Positions 44,201 to 52,786 of a stretch of 64,000 nt of DNA are shown piece after piece. Below the pieces are notes generated by a model. It did not search any database. It saw only the letters and a list, made by a program, of their open reading frames with translations, and was not told where the DNA came from. Position 1 is the first letter of the stretch, and each line of letters begins with the position of its first letter. Position numbers and translations under genes: made by a program. Source of the stretch: an uncultured Pseudomonadota bacterium (GTDB taxonomy: Bacteria > Pseudomonadota > Alphaproteobacteria > RF32 > CAG-239); assembly GCA_902799835.1 (NCBI GenBank), contig CADCCF010000005.1, positions 257,722 through 321,721 on the forward strand, in the 5' to 3' direction.

Positions 44201-44830
44201 TTGTATGAAAAATGCAAATGTCCCGATAGTTATGACAACTGCAATGATCCTACCAAATATCCTTTGGTTACCGTAATTCCAAACGCCTATACCGGCGTAA
44301 CGACATCCGGTTACGGGTCTTGTAAAGTGCCTAATGTCGCATGGACGGAATATCGTTATCAAGCCTGTAAATGTAATGAAGAAAAATTTGTAGTATGTGA
44401 AGGAATCGGAGCTACAGCTATAGGTGTATCTTGTAAAACTGATTTTGATGCCACAACCATGTGGACCGGCTGTCAATGTGGTAGCGGTTATACCGATCAA
44501 TGCTTGGCAAGTGAAGGCAAAATTGTTGATCCAAATCTCACCTATGACTATTGTCAGATTGGCAGTGGTGCCAAGTATTATAAGGAATCAAGTTGCTTAT
44601 GCGAAGCCGATGGCTGGATTGCCTGCACCGGTAATGGACAAAGTGGTCTAAACAGTCCATGTCATATAACTGGCAGCAGTGAGCCCAATAAATATAAGGG
44701 TTGTGGCTGTGAAAGTGCCTATTCACACAAATGTGATGGTGCCGGCGAAGTGCCACCGACTGATGCCAGCAAAATATGCATCACATCATCAGGTACCACT
44801 TTCTATTCAGAATGTGACCACGCAGATTAA
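41255..44830 (+). CDS. Giant cysteine-rich exported protein
   Basis: 1191 residues. Signal peptide 'MLKKTLFFLLSFLLSQSIAWA' with cleavage after AWA. A low-complexity acidic linker (~55-80, 'NGGETPEPDDPEPEND') follows. The rest is rich in Cys, Ser, Asn, Tyr and Gly. From about residue 765 to the end there is a tandem array of ~35-45-residue units of the form Y..C.C....Y..C....G.G..C...G...Y..C.C, seen for instance in 'YTACSCPSNYQAC' and 'YEKCKCPDSYDNC'. No membrane anchor or sorting motif is seen. It is probably a secreted or surface-attached, disulfide-stabilised protein. The window encodes a DsbD-like protein that could supply disulfide isomerisation. No named family was recognised. Confidence 0.8.
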   Translation: MLKKTLFFLLSFLLSQSIAWASIVSINNTKYTATRSYDFNNTDGGEETTIPGVLENSGNQTDSGSGGEYANGGETPEPDDPEPENDTYGSCYFNCLDIGAVDCVYSDIGSIAPDTTAYCTCPDTGANVLLCDDSVFNSSNAVNYASYARGYGMSKDPNLSLDSSTGQYHQYFYYLPNFDTGEFCPFKAQNNISVVISALSAGYYNNTKSISCSNPLFGLSLIGDSSYGIQSCLPPQAVNNNQNVSICVYEPTSADIEDYRNNIDYTRTGNDTGLENCASKINKLTSSNNRSVYAMSSNSDIPNNAEDYYYLYQPDSAHSMVNDYYATECFIDCGTSTAPIIGQSYDISPYCQGYYYLQDCNNFKSAEGNSYYLSNSYKEYMNAVAEHAFSGKTEICYDNVDNIKMSFVRCGLKHSVDATNGVYNETECNLGNGTCTGGTGTYTCDGNKYCSQCTCNSNLVTLAQWCAASGITTNCNTNNYVHYGNACNYDGELKAERWVLQSCSNENQYLAIADTGSTYAQLKTGYGTGIQAEYCYDGEALKWQVTCDSDYSMLCYPTATSTEDWCIHGHNDETTMRSEAQSANPNKYCQVSVVNQGVCGYSVVLNDGTVIIASDDVKIYKVSSANECYAKFGKAATAQVCSNSASSSDIDGYNCYYDLRAFKYSTNTANGAKLCEVRHDLRGDYVLYNGQKRWAECNCVDLYKYSIYNCSGSTGSAVLSGNACKQDLSNVNYSASLIEKWRKAGLPYDAEHNQITISSVNLHPYCKCKPGIDYTCDTNPGRIEGDPSGDTCTIDGKTYYSSCICHPDDLPDNWADSYFSCPSGSKPTGVWKDNGCGQKIYQCSSTVTCTDEYTKTCDGVGEVGDGQGCQDNEGNYIRWKACKCSSEHSYECTENNEGVGEACTADGGEKYTACSCPSNYQACVAPAVVASGATVCMMINMSGQARTEYYSACTCPSSYTSCSTDGQEGDPSYPTCVSGGVTLYEKCKCPDSYDNCNDPTKYPLVTVIPNAYTGVTTSGYGSCKVPNVAWTEYRYQACKCNEEKFVVCEGIGATAIGVSCKTDFDATTMWTGCQCGSGYTDQCLASEGKIVDPNLTYDYCQIGSGAKYYKESSCLCEADGWIACTGNGQSGLNSPCHITGSSEPNKYKGCGCESAYSHKCDGAGEVPPTDASKICITSSGTTFYSECDHAD

Positions 44831-44848
44831 AAATTAAATAACTTGCAG

Positions 44849-45760
44849 TTAATACAAAGCCCTTGGTTTAACAAAACTTGGCATTTGCGATGTTTCATTA
44901 TTGATTGATGATGCAGATGAAACATCGATATTGTTGTTTCTTTCAACCGTCAGACCGGTTGCAATATATATATCTTTGGTGTTTTCTACCGGTTTATAAA
45001 ATTTTTCTATCGCCGAGATTTTCTCACCTTTACCCAAAATCAAATATCCTCCTTGTGGTTGGTGAGCACATATGCGTTCCAAAATCATGCTTTGATGTTC
45101 ATCATCAAAGTACCTTAAAACATTACGACACATTACAACTTCAAATTTGGTTGAACCGGCAATATCATCAAGCATATTATAGCGACGAAAATCAATCATC
45201 TTACGCAAAAATTCTTTAGCTTGCCATTGTTCATTGTTTTTATCAAAATATTGTAAAATATCACGTGCATTAAGTCCGGTCTGAATTTCAAATCCGTTAT
45301 AACTTCCTCTTTGCGCTTTGTTAATGGCAACGCTTGACATGTCAGAGCCTGTAATATTAATTTTCCATCCGGAAAAATCTTTTTTACATTTATCAAAGAT
45401 AATAGCAATACTGTAAGTTTCTTGTCCGCTTGAACAACCTAAGCTCCATATATCAATTTCTTTTTTCGCGCGACATTTATCTTTTAACTGAGGTAGAACA
45501 ACATTCTTGAAATTGGCAAAAACTTCAGCATCACGAAAGAACATAGTATCAGAAAAGGTCAAAGCCTCAACAACTTGATTAATCAAATTGCGATTGCCAA
45601 ACTTAAGTTCATTTACCAAATCTTCAACTGAATTGTAGTTTTTGCTACGAATGAAACCAGATATTTTCTTTTCAATAATAAAATATTGTTCTTCATTAAA
45701 CTGCCATCCGGCATTTTCTTTCAGTAATTCCAATAAAAACTCAAAATCCTTTTTCAGCAT
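44849..45760 (-). CDS. cheR: CheR-type protein-glutamate methyltransferase
   Basis: Methylates glutamates of chemoreceptors using S-adenosylmethionine. 303 residues: an N-terminal helical domain, then 'ALTFSDTMFFRDAEVF' (the T.ne..FFR motif with some changes), SAM-binding 'SLGCSSGQETYSIAI' and 'VVMCRNVLRYF' with the conserved RNVL. The extra ~30 C-terminal residues are Ser/Asn-rich. No chemoreceptor, CheA or CheW gene is in the window. It overlaps the receiver gene by one base, so chpT, receiver and cheR form one operon. Confidence 0.9.
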   Translation of the reverse strand: MLKKDFEFLLELLKENAGWQFNEEQYFIIEKKISGFIRSKNYNSVEDLVNELKFGNRNLINQVVEALTFSDTMFFRDAEVFANFKNVVLPQLKDKCRAKKEIDIWSLGCSSGQETYSIAIIFDKCKKDFSGWKINITGSDMSSVAINKAQRGSYNGFEIQTGLNARDILQYFDKNNEQWQAKEFLRKMIDFRRYNMLDDIAGSTKFEVVMCRNVLRYFDDEHQSMILERICAHQPQGGYLILGKGEKISAIEKFYKPVENTKDIYIATGLTVERNNNIDVSSASSINNETSQMPSFVKPRALY

Positions 45761-46137
45761 CAGATTAGTCCTTTTGCAATTAGTATAGCCATTTTCAATT
45801 TCGAAGCGATAATATCTTCGTCAAACGGACGCATTATAAAATCATCCGCACCACTGTTTAAAGCCAAACTGATAATATTGTCATCTTTTGCATAAGCACA
45901 AAACATGAATATCGGTTGTTTAACTTTTTTATCGTGTCTGATGCTGTACAGTACATCAATCCCGTCAATTAAAGGCAATTCCCAATCACTGATAATCAGA
46001 TCAGGCTGGATACTCATGTAATTTTTTAGCAATTCGTCGCCGTTTTCAGCTTCAGTTACATTATACCCGAAGTTACTCATAATTTTGGAGAGTAACATTC
46101 GCATAATTTTTGAGTCATCGGCTATTATACAATCCAT
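45760..46137 (-). CDS. Single-domain response regulator with altered switch residues
   Basis: 125-residue CheY-like receiver. Acidic pocket D7-D8 and phospho-acceptor D51 ('IISDWELP') are intact. The conserved Thr/Ser at the end of beta-4 is Cys80 ('FMFCAYA') and the conserved Lys in beta-5 is Arg103 ('FIMRPFDE'). Both are normally needed for the phosphorylation-induced switch, so this receiver may signal atypically or act as a phosphate sink. It lies between chpT and cheR; the partner is probably ChpT. The start is six bases from the chpT stop. Confidence 0.88.
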   Translation of the reverse strand: MDCIIADDSKIMRMLLSKIMSNFGYNVTEAENGDELLKNYMSIQPDLIISDWELPLIDGIDVLYSIRHDKKVKQPIFMFCAYAKDDNIISLALNSGADDFIMRPFDEDIIASKLKMAILIAKGLI

Positions 46138-46142
46138 GTCAT

Positions 46143-46742
46143 TTAATCCTGTACTAGTGTAAGACGATAATATTCACCGTCTGATGTTAATTTTATTTTT
46201 TCCAGTCCGTATCGTTCAACCAATAAAGCCAAGTGGGCAGTATTGGCATCAACACAGTCAATATTTCCTTGTAACAAACCTTGCAGTTTTTGCCACTTGT
46301 CATTTGAGATACGATGAGTTGTGCTTATTTGAGCAATAATGTTGCTATTATCTGTAATACTAATACTTCCGCCTCTAATTAATAAATCGGCCATAATCAT
46401 TGTAACAACCATGGCTGTCTTATGATTTTTACTGTTATTGACGGCAAAATCTAGAGTTATGGGATAATCGCTGTTTCCCAAACTGGTCAGATAATTCTCA
46501 GTTGTTTGCATCACCAATTCTCTGCTATCAAGGTTGTTGTTATCAACGCCGAAAGCCATGCGAAAAAATTTCATACGAGATGTCAAATTAAAAGAACTTG
46601 TTTTTAATATGCTTTTAATATCATCCAAGAAATCCATATCGCCTTCTTCCAAAAGTTCGGAAGCGTTGGCAACAGCACCGATATTACCGATAATATCATG
46701 ACTGATACGAGTGCATATTAATTCCGAAATCAAATTTTTCAT
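46143..46742 (-). CDS. chpT: ChpT-like histidine phosphotransferase
   Basis: Alphaproteobacterial phosphotransferase that relays phosphate from CckA to CtrA and CpdR. 199 residues. The N-terminal helix pair starts 'MKNLISELICTRISHDIIG' with phospho-acceptor His15 in the family pattern SRI.HD, followed by 'AVANASELLEE'. The C-terminal domain is a degenerate ATPase-like fold. In Caulobacter ChpT is essential for cell-cycle control; CckA and CtrA are not in this window. Its operon partners here are a receiver and CheR. Confidence 0.8.
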   Translation of the reverse strand: MKNLISELICTRISHDIIGNIGAVANASELLEEGDMDFLDDIKSILKTSSFNLTSRMKFFRMAFGVDNNNLDSRELVMQTTENYLTSLGNSDYPITLDFAVNNSKNHKTAMVVTMIMADLLIRGGSISITDNSNIIAQISTTHRISNDKWQKLQGLLQGNIDCVDANTAHLALLVERYGLEKIKLTSDGEYYRLTLVQD

Positions 46743-46759
46743 TTTTTCATCTCTTTGTT

Positions 46760-47989
46760 TTAAAAGTTATAAAAATCACTGTTTATAAATCTCTTATCCT
46801 CTTGAGACATACGGGTATAATCCATCTCAACAAACATCGGATCTTCCAGTTTTAACCAACCGGTGTTAGCCTTAAGATATGGTTTGCTACCACCTAAACC
46901 CCAAGTAACCATGTTTTTATCATCAGGTACTCCGTATTTGCGATTAATTCGCCGCCAAAAATCATAAACTTTCAAATTACGAATATAAACAGCTTTGGGG
47001 GAATTACCATTAATACTGGCAATAAGAGAGCGATATTCTATTTTGTATATTTTATTGCCGGTAAAGTTACTGGTTAAATAAAATTCGAGCTCTTCTTTGG
47101 TTTCAAACTTGGCAAACTTCATATATTGCACATATTCAAATCCATCTTTTTTAGCTTTTTGAATAACGCAGGCTTGTGTGCGCTCATAACCGACGATTCC
47201 TGAATTGCGACATTTTTCTTCATTGCGCCATTTGATGAAGTTGGGAATTTGGAATTTGGCATTTATTTTTTTGAATCCGCGATTGGTAAGAATATCTTCA
47301 GCTTGTTGCGGATTCATACGCAACATCACACCGGCTATATCAAAAACCGAAGCATTAGATTTACCATTTTTAGTTTTTTGACGATAGTTGCGCATCATTC
47401 CTTCAATATCGCTGTCCGCATCATCATAATTGTCATCTTGGTTGTTTGTGTTTTCTTCATTATTATTAATTTTTTCATTGTCGTCACTTCCTAATAATTT
47501 ACTGGGAGAAAGTTCAGTAAGTTTTTCAATCCATGTTCCTTCAATAATACTTTCTCTTTTTTTCGGATCAGTTTTTTTCAATTCCTCGGTCAAAGAGCTA
47601 TCTGTTTTATCTTCTTCTGGTGACGTTATCGGATTTTGGGTTTGAATATTAGGTTTAGGCGGCAAAAAAATCTGTTCTTTTTTAGGTTCAACAGCTTGTT
47701 GCGTTGATTCTGGTTTGTCGGATGTATTGTTATTATTTTTGTTCGTTTCTTTAGAGAATTCTTTTGCTTGGTCTGGAGTCATAACATCATCAGCCAAAAA
47801 GCCTTCAGGTGGCAAAACATCTTCTTCAGCTTCTTCGGGGGAAGGCATCCAAACAGCATCATTTGGATTATCAAAACTAAAGTCAATTGATTCGTCATAA
47901 GCCTCACCATCCTCGCTGGCAAAAGCCGGGAAGATAAGCAATATACAGGCGAAAAATATTCTAAACAACTTCAAATCAAACAACCTCAT
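46760..47989 (-). CDS. Exported hypothetical protein with acidic disordered region
   Basis: 409 residues. Signal peptide ~1-24 ('FACILLIFPAFAS'). Residues ~25-200 are disordered and acidic, rich in Asn, Glu, Pro and Lys. Residues ~205-409 form a folded domain with 'VFDIAGVMLRMNPQQAEDIL', 'GYERTQACVIQKAKK' (one Cys pair) and 'MVTWGLGGSKPYLKAN'. 'MNPQQAEDILTNRGF' recalls a small helical, EF-hand-like or PASTA-like sensor element, but nothing firm. It lies 17 bp upstream of chpT on the same strand, so it could be the first gene of that operon and its periplasmic input. Confidence 0.7.
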   Translation of the reverse strand: MRLFDLKLFRIFFACILLIFPAFASEDGEAYDESIDFSFDNPNDAVWMPSPEEAEEDVLPPEGFLADDVMTPDQAKEFSKETNKNNNNTSDKPESTQQAVEPKKEQIFLPPKPNIQTQNPITSPEEDKTDSSLTEELKKTDPKKRESIIEGTWIEKLTELSPSKLLGSDDNEKINNNEENTNNQDDNYDDADSDIEGMMRNYRQKTKNGKSNASVFDIAGVMLRMNPQQAEDILTNRGFKKINAKFQIPNFIKWRNEEKCRNSGIVGYERTQACVIQKAKKDGFEYVQYMKFAKFETKEELEFYLTSNFTGNKIYKIEYRSLIASINGNSPKAVYIRNLKVYDFWRRINRKYGVPDDKNMVTWGLGGSKPYLKANTGWLKLEDPMFVEMDYTRMSQEDKRFINSDFYNF

Positions 47990-48058
47990 TTGCAGTAATT
48001 TTATAAGCTTTTATTGTATTTGGCAAACATAATAGCAGACTTATGAACGAAGTTTTTA

Positions 48059-48087
48059 TTTACATTTAAAACTAAAAAAGTTATAAC
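48059..48087 (+). promoter_or_regulatory. Predicted trmFO promoter
   Basis: TTTACA, 17-bp spacer and TATAAC, about 40 bp before ATG 48126. Confidence 0.5.
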
Positions 48088-48125
48088 GTATCGCATAAGT
48101 TAAAGGTTTAATAATAAGGCATGAT

Positions 48126-49490
48126 ATGGCATCAGACAAAGAAGTTTATGTTATCGGGGCAGGATTGAGCGGAGCAGAGGCTGCTTGGTTTTTGGCTCAG
48201 CGGGGAATTAAAGTTATAATAAAAGAGATGCGTCCACTTCAGACTTCACCGGCTCACAAAACCGATAAAGCTGCCGAGTTGGTGTGTTCTAATTCCTTGC
48301 GCAGTGACGATGCAAGTTGTAGCGCAATCGGACTTTTACATCAAGAAATGCGTCAAATTGGCTCATTAACAATGCAAGCTGCCGATGCAACAAAAGTTCC
48401 TGCCGGCGGTGCACTGGCTGTTGACAGAGAAGGTTTTTCAGCTTTTATAGATGATAAATTGCGCCATCATCCTCTTATTACATTTACAGCAGAAGAAATA
48501 ACCGCTTTGCCGCCTGCCGATCAATCTGCGATTGTAGCAAGCGGACCTTTAACTTCTCCGGCGCTAATTCAAGCTATTATAGCAGAAACCGGAGGTGAAT
48601 GCCTGAATTTTTTTGATGCGATTGCTCCGGTTGTTTATAAAGATAGTATTGATTTTTCGCAATGTTGGTACCAATCGCGCTATGACAAAGGCGACAAATT
48701 TGATTATATCAATTGTCCTTTAACGGAAAAGGAATATTATGATTTTGTTGATGCTTTGTTAAACGCTGAAAAAACAGAATTTCACGATTTTGAAAAAGCT
48801 TCATATTTTGACGGTTGTTTGCCGATTGAGGTTATGGCTGAGCGCGGTAAAGATACTTTGTTGTTCGGCCCGATGAAACCGGTAGGTTTGACCAATCCGC
48901 ATAATCCTGATGTTAAGCCTTATGCGATTGTGCAGTTGCGGCAAGATAATAAAAACGACACTCTGCGTAACATGGTCGGTTTTCAAACCAAAATGAAATA
49001 TGGTGAACAGGAAAGAGTTTTCCGTATGATACCGGCATTGCGCAATGCTGAATTTGCTCGTCTTGGTGGTATCCATAAAAATACTTTTATCAAAAGCCCG
49101 ATAGTCCTTGATGACTTATTAAGATTAAAATCTAAACCACATATAACTTTTGCCGGACAAATTACCGGTTGCGAAGGCTATTGTGAAAGCGCATCCGTAG
49201 GAATATTAACCGGAATTTTTAAATTTTGTGAATTAACTGGTCGCAGTGCTCCCATGCCGCCGGCAAGCACGGCATTCGGTGCAGTTTATCAACATTTGCG
49301 TGATGCTACTAATATCAACGATTATCAGCCGATGAATGTTAATTTTGGATTGTTTGCTCCGCTTGAGCCACAAATATCTGCTAAAGGAAAACTCATCCAT
49401 CTCAAAGGTTCACAGCGTAAAAATGCCTATTGCCAAAGAGCTTCAAACGATATTCTTCCGTGGTTGGATAAAATATCAACTTTGTTATAA
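48126..49490 (+). CDS. trmFO: Folate/FAD-dependent tRNA m5U54 methyltransferase TrmFO
   Basis: Makes ribothymidine at tRNA position 54 with methylene-tetrahydrofolate and FADH2. 454 residues. FAD-binding '[21 protein letters not shown]' appears at the N-terminus (core GAGLSGAE), then '[12 protein letters not shown]', '[11 protein letters not shown]' with the catalytic Cys of the family, '[10 protein letters not shown]', '[18 protein letters not shown]' and '[13 protein letters not shown]'. Common in Firmicutes and alphaproteobacteria, where it replaces SAM-dependent TrmA. Confidence 0.97.
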   Translation: MASDKEVYVIGAGLSGAEAAWFLAQRGIKVIIKEMRPLQTSPAHKTDKAAELVCSNSLRSDDASCSAIGLLHQEMRQIGSLTMQAADATKVPAGGALAVDREGFSAFIDDKLRHHPLITFTAEEITALPPADQSAIVASGPLTSPALIQAIIAETGGECLNFFDAIAPVVYKDSIDFSQCWYQSRYDKGDKFDYINCPLTEKEYYDFVDALLNAEKTEFHDFEKASYFDGCLPIEVMAERGKDTLLFGPMKPVGLTNPHNPDVKPYAIVQLRQDNKNDTLRNMVGFQTKMKYGEQERVFRMIPALRNAEFARLGGIHKNTFIKSPIVLDDLLRLKSKPHITFAGQITGCEGYCESASVGILTGIFKFCELTGRSAPMPPASTAFGAVYQHLRDATNINDYQPMNVNFGLFAPLEPQISAKGKLIHLKGSQRKNAYCQRASNDILPWLDKISTLL

Positions 49491-49551
49491 TTTCATTAAT
49501 AAATGAATGATATAATATATAATAATATCATACAAAGGATAATATAGGTCT

Positions 49552-50388
49552 ATGGACGAATTAATAAAAAAGTTGTTTAAGAATTCAGAAGAAATGCTTT
49601 CCGGATGTTTGTACATGATGTCAGCTAAAAAACGTCATGCCATATATGGTATTTGTGCCTTTGCTGAAATTATTGATGATATTTTGAATAGCAAACAAAC
49701 AACTTCAAAAAAAATAGAGTTACTTGATGCCTGGCAACAAGAAATTGAAAAGTTCTATAACCATGCTAAACTGCGTTCTTTAGCTGGACGTGCTTTGTTC
49801 AAAAATTTTGCCGGATTGAATTTGGTTAAGGAAGATTTCTTAGTATTTATTGATAACGGACGTCAAGAATTGTTAAATCCGCCACAAGTGCTTTCAGCCA
49901 ACAAGTATAATCAAAGTTGTGATAGTAAGTCAGGGGCATTTATTCGGCAGCTGTTACGAGTTTTGGGTTGTCATAATGAAGAAAAGATTGCAAAGTTGAG
50001 CGATTGTCTCGGCAAAGCATTGCAAACTACGGTATATCTGCGAGATGTGAAAGAAGATGCCGCTGATGGCAAAATATATATGCCCAAAGATTGTTTGCAA
50101 AAAGCCGGTATTTCATCGACAAAACCATCAGAAATCATAGTTGATAACAACTTAAAGTTAGCACGTAGCGAGCTTGGCAAATTTGCTAGTTTTAATTACA
50201 CAGAAGCGTTTACTGAAATCAATTCTTTTGATAAAAAAACTTCACAACGATTAAAGGCATTTTTTTATCCTTACAAATATTGCTTTGATGTTATGGAAAA
50301 AAGAGGTTGGGAAATTATAACTCCCAAACCTCGAATTACTGCTTTTACTAAAGTTTGGTTGTTAATCAAGGCTTATACGGAGAAATAA
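49552..50388 (+). CDS. Squalene/phytoene synthase family protein (HpnC/HpnD-like)
   Basis: Head-to-head prenyl synthase that would join farnesyl diphosphates. 278 residues. The second Asp-rich motif 'YLRDVKEDAADGKIYMP' (DVxED, 166-170) is perfect. The first, 'AEIIDDILN' (42-46), is altered: the usual R-x-x-D-D-x-x-D reads E-I-I-D-D-I-L-N. That matters because both motifs bind Mg-diphosphate. The next gene, two bases away, is an HpnE-like FAD protein, supporting a HpnC/HpnD role in squalene formation. No squalene-hopene cyclase is in the window. HpnC versus HpnD cannot be decided. Confidence 0.85.
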   Translation: MDELIKKLFKNSEEMLSGCLYMMSAKKRHAIYGICAFAEIIDDILNSKQTTSKKIELLDAWQQEIEKFYNHAKLRSLAGRALFKNFAGLNLVKEDFLVFIDNGRQELLNPPQVLSANKYNQSCDSKSGAFIRQLLRVLGCHNEEKIAKLSDCLGKALQTTVYLRDVKEDAADGKIYMPKDCLQKAGISSTKPSEIIVDNNLKLARSELGKFASFNYTEAFTEINSFDKKTSQRLKAFFYPYKYCFDVMEKRGWEIITPKPRITAFTKVWLLIKAYTEK

Positions 50389-50389
50389 G

Positions 50390-51469
50390 TTGAGTGATAT
50401 TCCGATTTGTCATATTATCGGTGGCGGATTAAGCGGAGTTGCTTGTGCTTATTTTTTAAAAAAATATTATCCCGATTTTCATTCGACCATATATGAAGCC
50501 AAAGAATATATCGGAGGGAGATCATGTAGCTATTTTGATGACGAGTGGAATATGCATATTAATAATGCCGCTCACATGGTTTTGAGTTCTGATAAATTTA
50601 TGAAAAATTTTGTTCATGAAGAAGAATGGTGCGATAAAGTGCTGTTCTTTGATATGGAAACTCTAGGCGGTAATATTACGTTAAATGACAATATGGATAT
50701 TATTTGCCGCAAGATATGTAATACAGCTTATGATGATATCAGTTTCAAAGTCAAATCTCGTGTCTTAAGAAATTTCAAATCTAACCACTTTATGCATCCC
50801 AAATTTTATGCTTTTAATTGTGATTTAACTCAAAGAGTGATCAATGTATTGGCCTCTTATGCTGATGAGATTCATTGTAGTTGTAAATTGACCAAAGTTA
50901 TGTCGAGAAAAGGTCATGCTCATACTTTATGTTTTGGCAACCGCAGTGTTAGGGTGCGTCCTTGTGATAGGGTTATTTTTGCTTTGGATAATGTGAGTGC
51001 TGTACCTTTTTTAAAAATTCCCTCATTGGAATATAACAATTCAGTCAACATATCTTATTATACTTCCCAGACCATATTTCTGCCGCATGGGGCATCTTTT
51101 GTCGGTGTAAAAGGCGGAGTTGTTGATTGGATATCAATATCGCCTAACGTGGTTTCAGCACAGATATGCAACTATGAAAATAATTTTACCACATTTGATA
51201 AATTGGCTTTATATGTATGGAGTGAAATATCCCGTATACGCGGAGTTAATTCGGCTTTTATGCCATCGTATCGTATAGAGGTTAACCGTTATGCTTCGGT
51301 AAAAATGGACGGCATCAACAATTCTCTTCGCCCTAATAATGCCAAAACAATCTACGATAATATTTTTATGTGTGGTGACTGGACAATGAAAAATTATCCG
51401 TGTACACTCGAGGCAGCCGCACTGTCGGGTGAACGGGCTGTTAGGACAATGCTCAAATTTCTCAAATAA
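50390..51469 (+). CDS. FAD-dependent amine-oxidase-type desaturase (HpnE-like)
   Basis: 359 residues. FAD Rossmann motif 'HIIGGGLSGVACAYFLKK' near residue 10, then 'IYEAKEYIGGRSCSY', and C-terminal FAD motif 'MCGDWTMKNYPCTLEAAA'. These match the hydroxysqualene-dehydroxylase/HpnE group. The start is TTG 50390, preceded by GGAG within the end of the previous gene. Shorter than typical HpnE (~410-430). The pairing with the prenyl synthase suggests the two convert farnesyl diphosphate to squalene. Confidence 0.82.
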   Translation: MSDIPICHIIGGGLSGVACAYFLKKYYPDFHSTIYEAKEYIGGRSCSYFDDEWNMHINNAAHMVLSSDKFMKNFVHEEEWCDKVLFFDMETLGGNITLNDNMDIICRKICNTAYDDISFKVKSRVLRNFKSNHFMHPKFYAFNCDLTQRVINVLASYADEIHCSCKLTKVMSRKGHAHTLCFGNRSVRVRPCDRVIFALDNVSAVPFLKIPSLEYNNSVNISYYTSQTIFLPHGASFVGVKGGVVDWISISPNVVSAQICNYENNFTTFDKLALYVWSEISRIRGVNSAFMPSYRIEVNRYASVKMDGINNSLRPNNAKTIYDNIFMCGDWTMKNYPCTLEAAALSGERAVRTMLKFLK

Positions 51470-51480
51470 GGATCATTAAA

Positions 51481-52740
51481 ATGAATACAAAAATTTCCAC
51501 TTTGAATAATGGATTACGAATTATCACTCAGGAAAGACCAAATTTGGAAACAGTTTCAATCGGTATTTGGGTAAAAACCGGCTCAGCCTGCGAAAATGAA
51601 CGTAATAATGGTATATCTCATTTTTTGGAGCATATGTCTTTTAAGGGAACCAATTCGCGTACAGCTTTACAAATAACCGAAGAAATTGAAGATGTCGGAG
51701 GACAGTCCAATGCCTATACCTCGCGTGAATGCACGGCTTATTATGCCAAAATGATGAAAGAAGACGCTGAAATTGCAACCGATGTTTTGATTGATTCGGT
51801 AAAAAATTCAATTTTCCCGCAAGAGGAATTAGTCAAAGAACGCGATGTCGTTGTGCAAGAAATTAAACAAACCATAGATACTCCTGATGATATAGTGTTT
51901 GATTATTTTCAAGAAACTGCTTTTCCCAAGCAAGCCTTGGGGCGTTCTATTCTTGGTCCGATTGAAAAAGTCAAAAATTTCAGTCGTGAAGATTTATTAA
52001 GTTATATCAGCACCAACTATGCCGCGGAAAATATGGCTGTTTGTGCTGTTGGTAATATCAAGCATGATGATTTTGTAAATATGGTCGCTGCGCGTATGTC
52101 TGATTACAAAGCAAAAGTAGAATTTGTTAAAGATAAACAACAATATCAAGGTGGTTTTTGCGCTCAAAAGCGTGATATTGAACAAAGCCATGTTTTAGTC
52201 GGATTTAAGAGCTGTTCTTACAAGGATCCGCATCATTGTGCCACGGTTCTTCTGTCAGCAATTTTGGGTGGAGGAATGTCGTCACGTCTGTTTCAGGAAA
52301 TTCGCGAAAAGAGAGGATTGGTTTATTCGGTTTACAGCTTTAATTCAATGTTTAGCGAGAGCGGATTATTCGGTATTTATGCCGGCACTGAAGCTAAAGA
52401 TGTTCCGGCACTTATGCCGGTAGTGGCTGACGAAATCAAAAAAATTTGCAATGATTTGGTCTCAGAAAAAGAATTTATTCGCGCCAAAACTCAAATCAAA
52501 GCCGGTTTAAAAATGGGATTGGAAAGCTCATCGTCAACGGCCGAAGTCTTGGCAAGACAGTTGTTAATGTATGATCGTACTTACACAATTGCCGAGTTAG
52601 TTGAAAAATATGAGGCTGTAACTTTGGAAGATATTCGAATGGTTGCATCCGAGATATTCTCAACGACACCGACCTATACATTGCTCGGAGCTTATGATAA
52701 GTACATGGAATATGATGAATTGCAAAAGGCGTTAGCATAA
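51481..52740 (+). CDS. M16-family zinc metallopeptidase
   Basis: 419 residues, similar to mitochondrial processing peptidase beta and the bacterial M16B group. The inverted zinc motif HFLEH is in 'ISHFLEHMSFKG' (~residue 44-48), with the distal Glu ~75 residues later. A glycine-rich loop 'AILGGGMSSRLFQEIREKRG' is present, closing the second domain as in MPP. No signal peptide, so it is cytoplasmic; alphaproteobacterial members are thought close to the mitochondrial enzyme. Ten bases after the desaturase stop, so possibly cotranscribed. Confidence 0.93.
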   Translation: MNTKISTLNNGLRIITQERPNLETVSIGIWVKTGSACENERNNGISHFLEHMSFKGTNSRTALQITEEIEDVGGQSNAYTSRECTAYYAKMMKEDAEIATDVLIDSVKNSIFPQEELVKERDVVVQEIKQTIDTPDDIVFDYFQETAFPKQALGRSILGPIEKVKNFSREDLLSYISTNYAAENMAVCAVGNIKHDDFVNMVAARMSDYKAKVEFVKDKQQYQGGFCAQKRDIEQSHVLVGFKSCSYKDPHHCATVLLSAILGGGMSSRLFQEIREKRGLVYSVYSFNSMFSESGLFGIYAGTEAKDVPALMPVVADEIKKICNDLVSEKEFIRAKTQIKAGLKMGLESSSSTAEVLARQLLMYDRTYTIAELVEKYEAVTLEDIRMVASEIFSTTPTYTLLGAYDKYMEYDELQKALA

Positions 52741-52786
52741 ATTTAAATATTAAGCGCTACCATAATCAAAAATTGTGGAGGACCAA

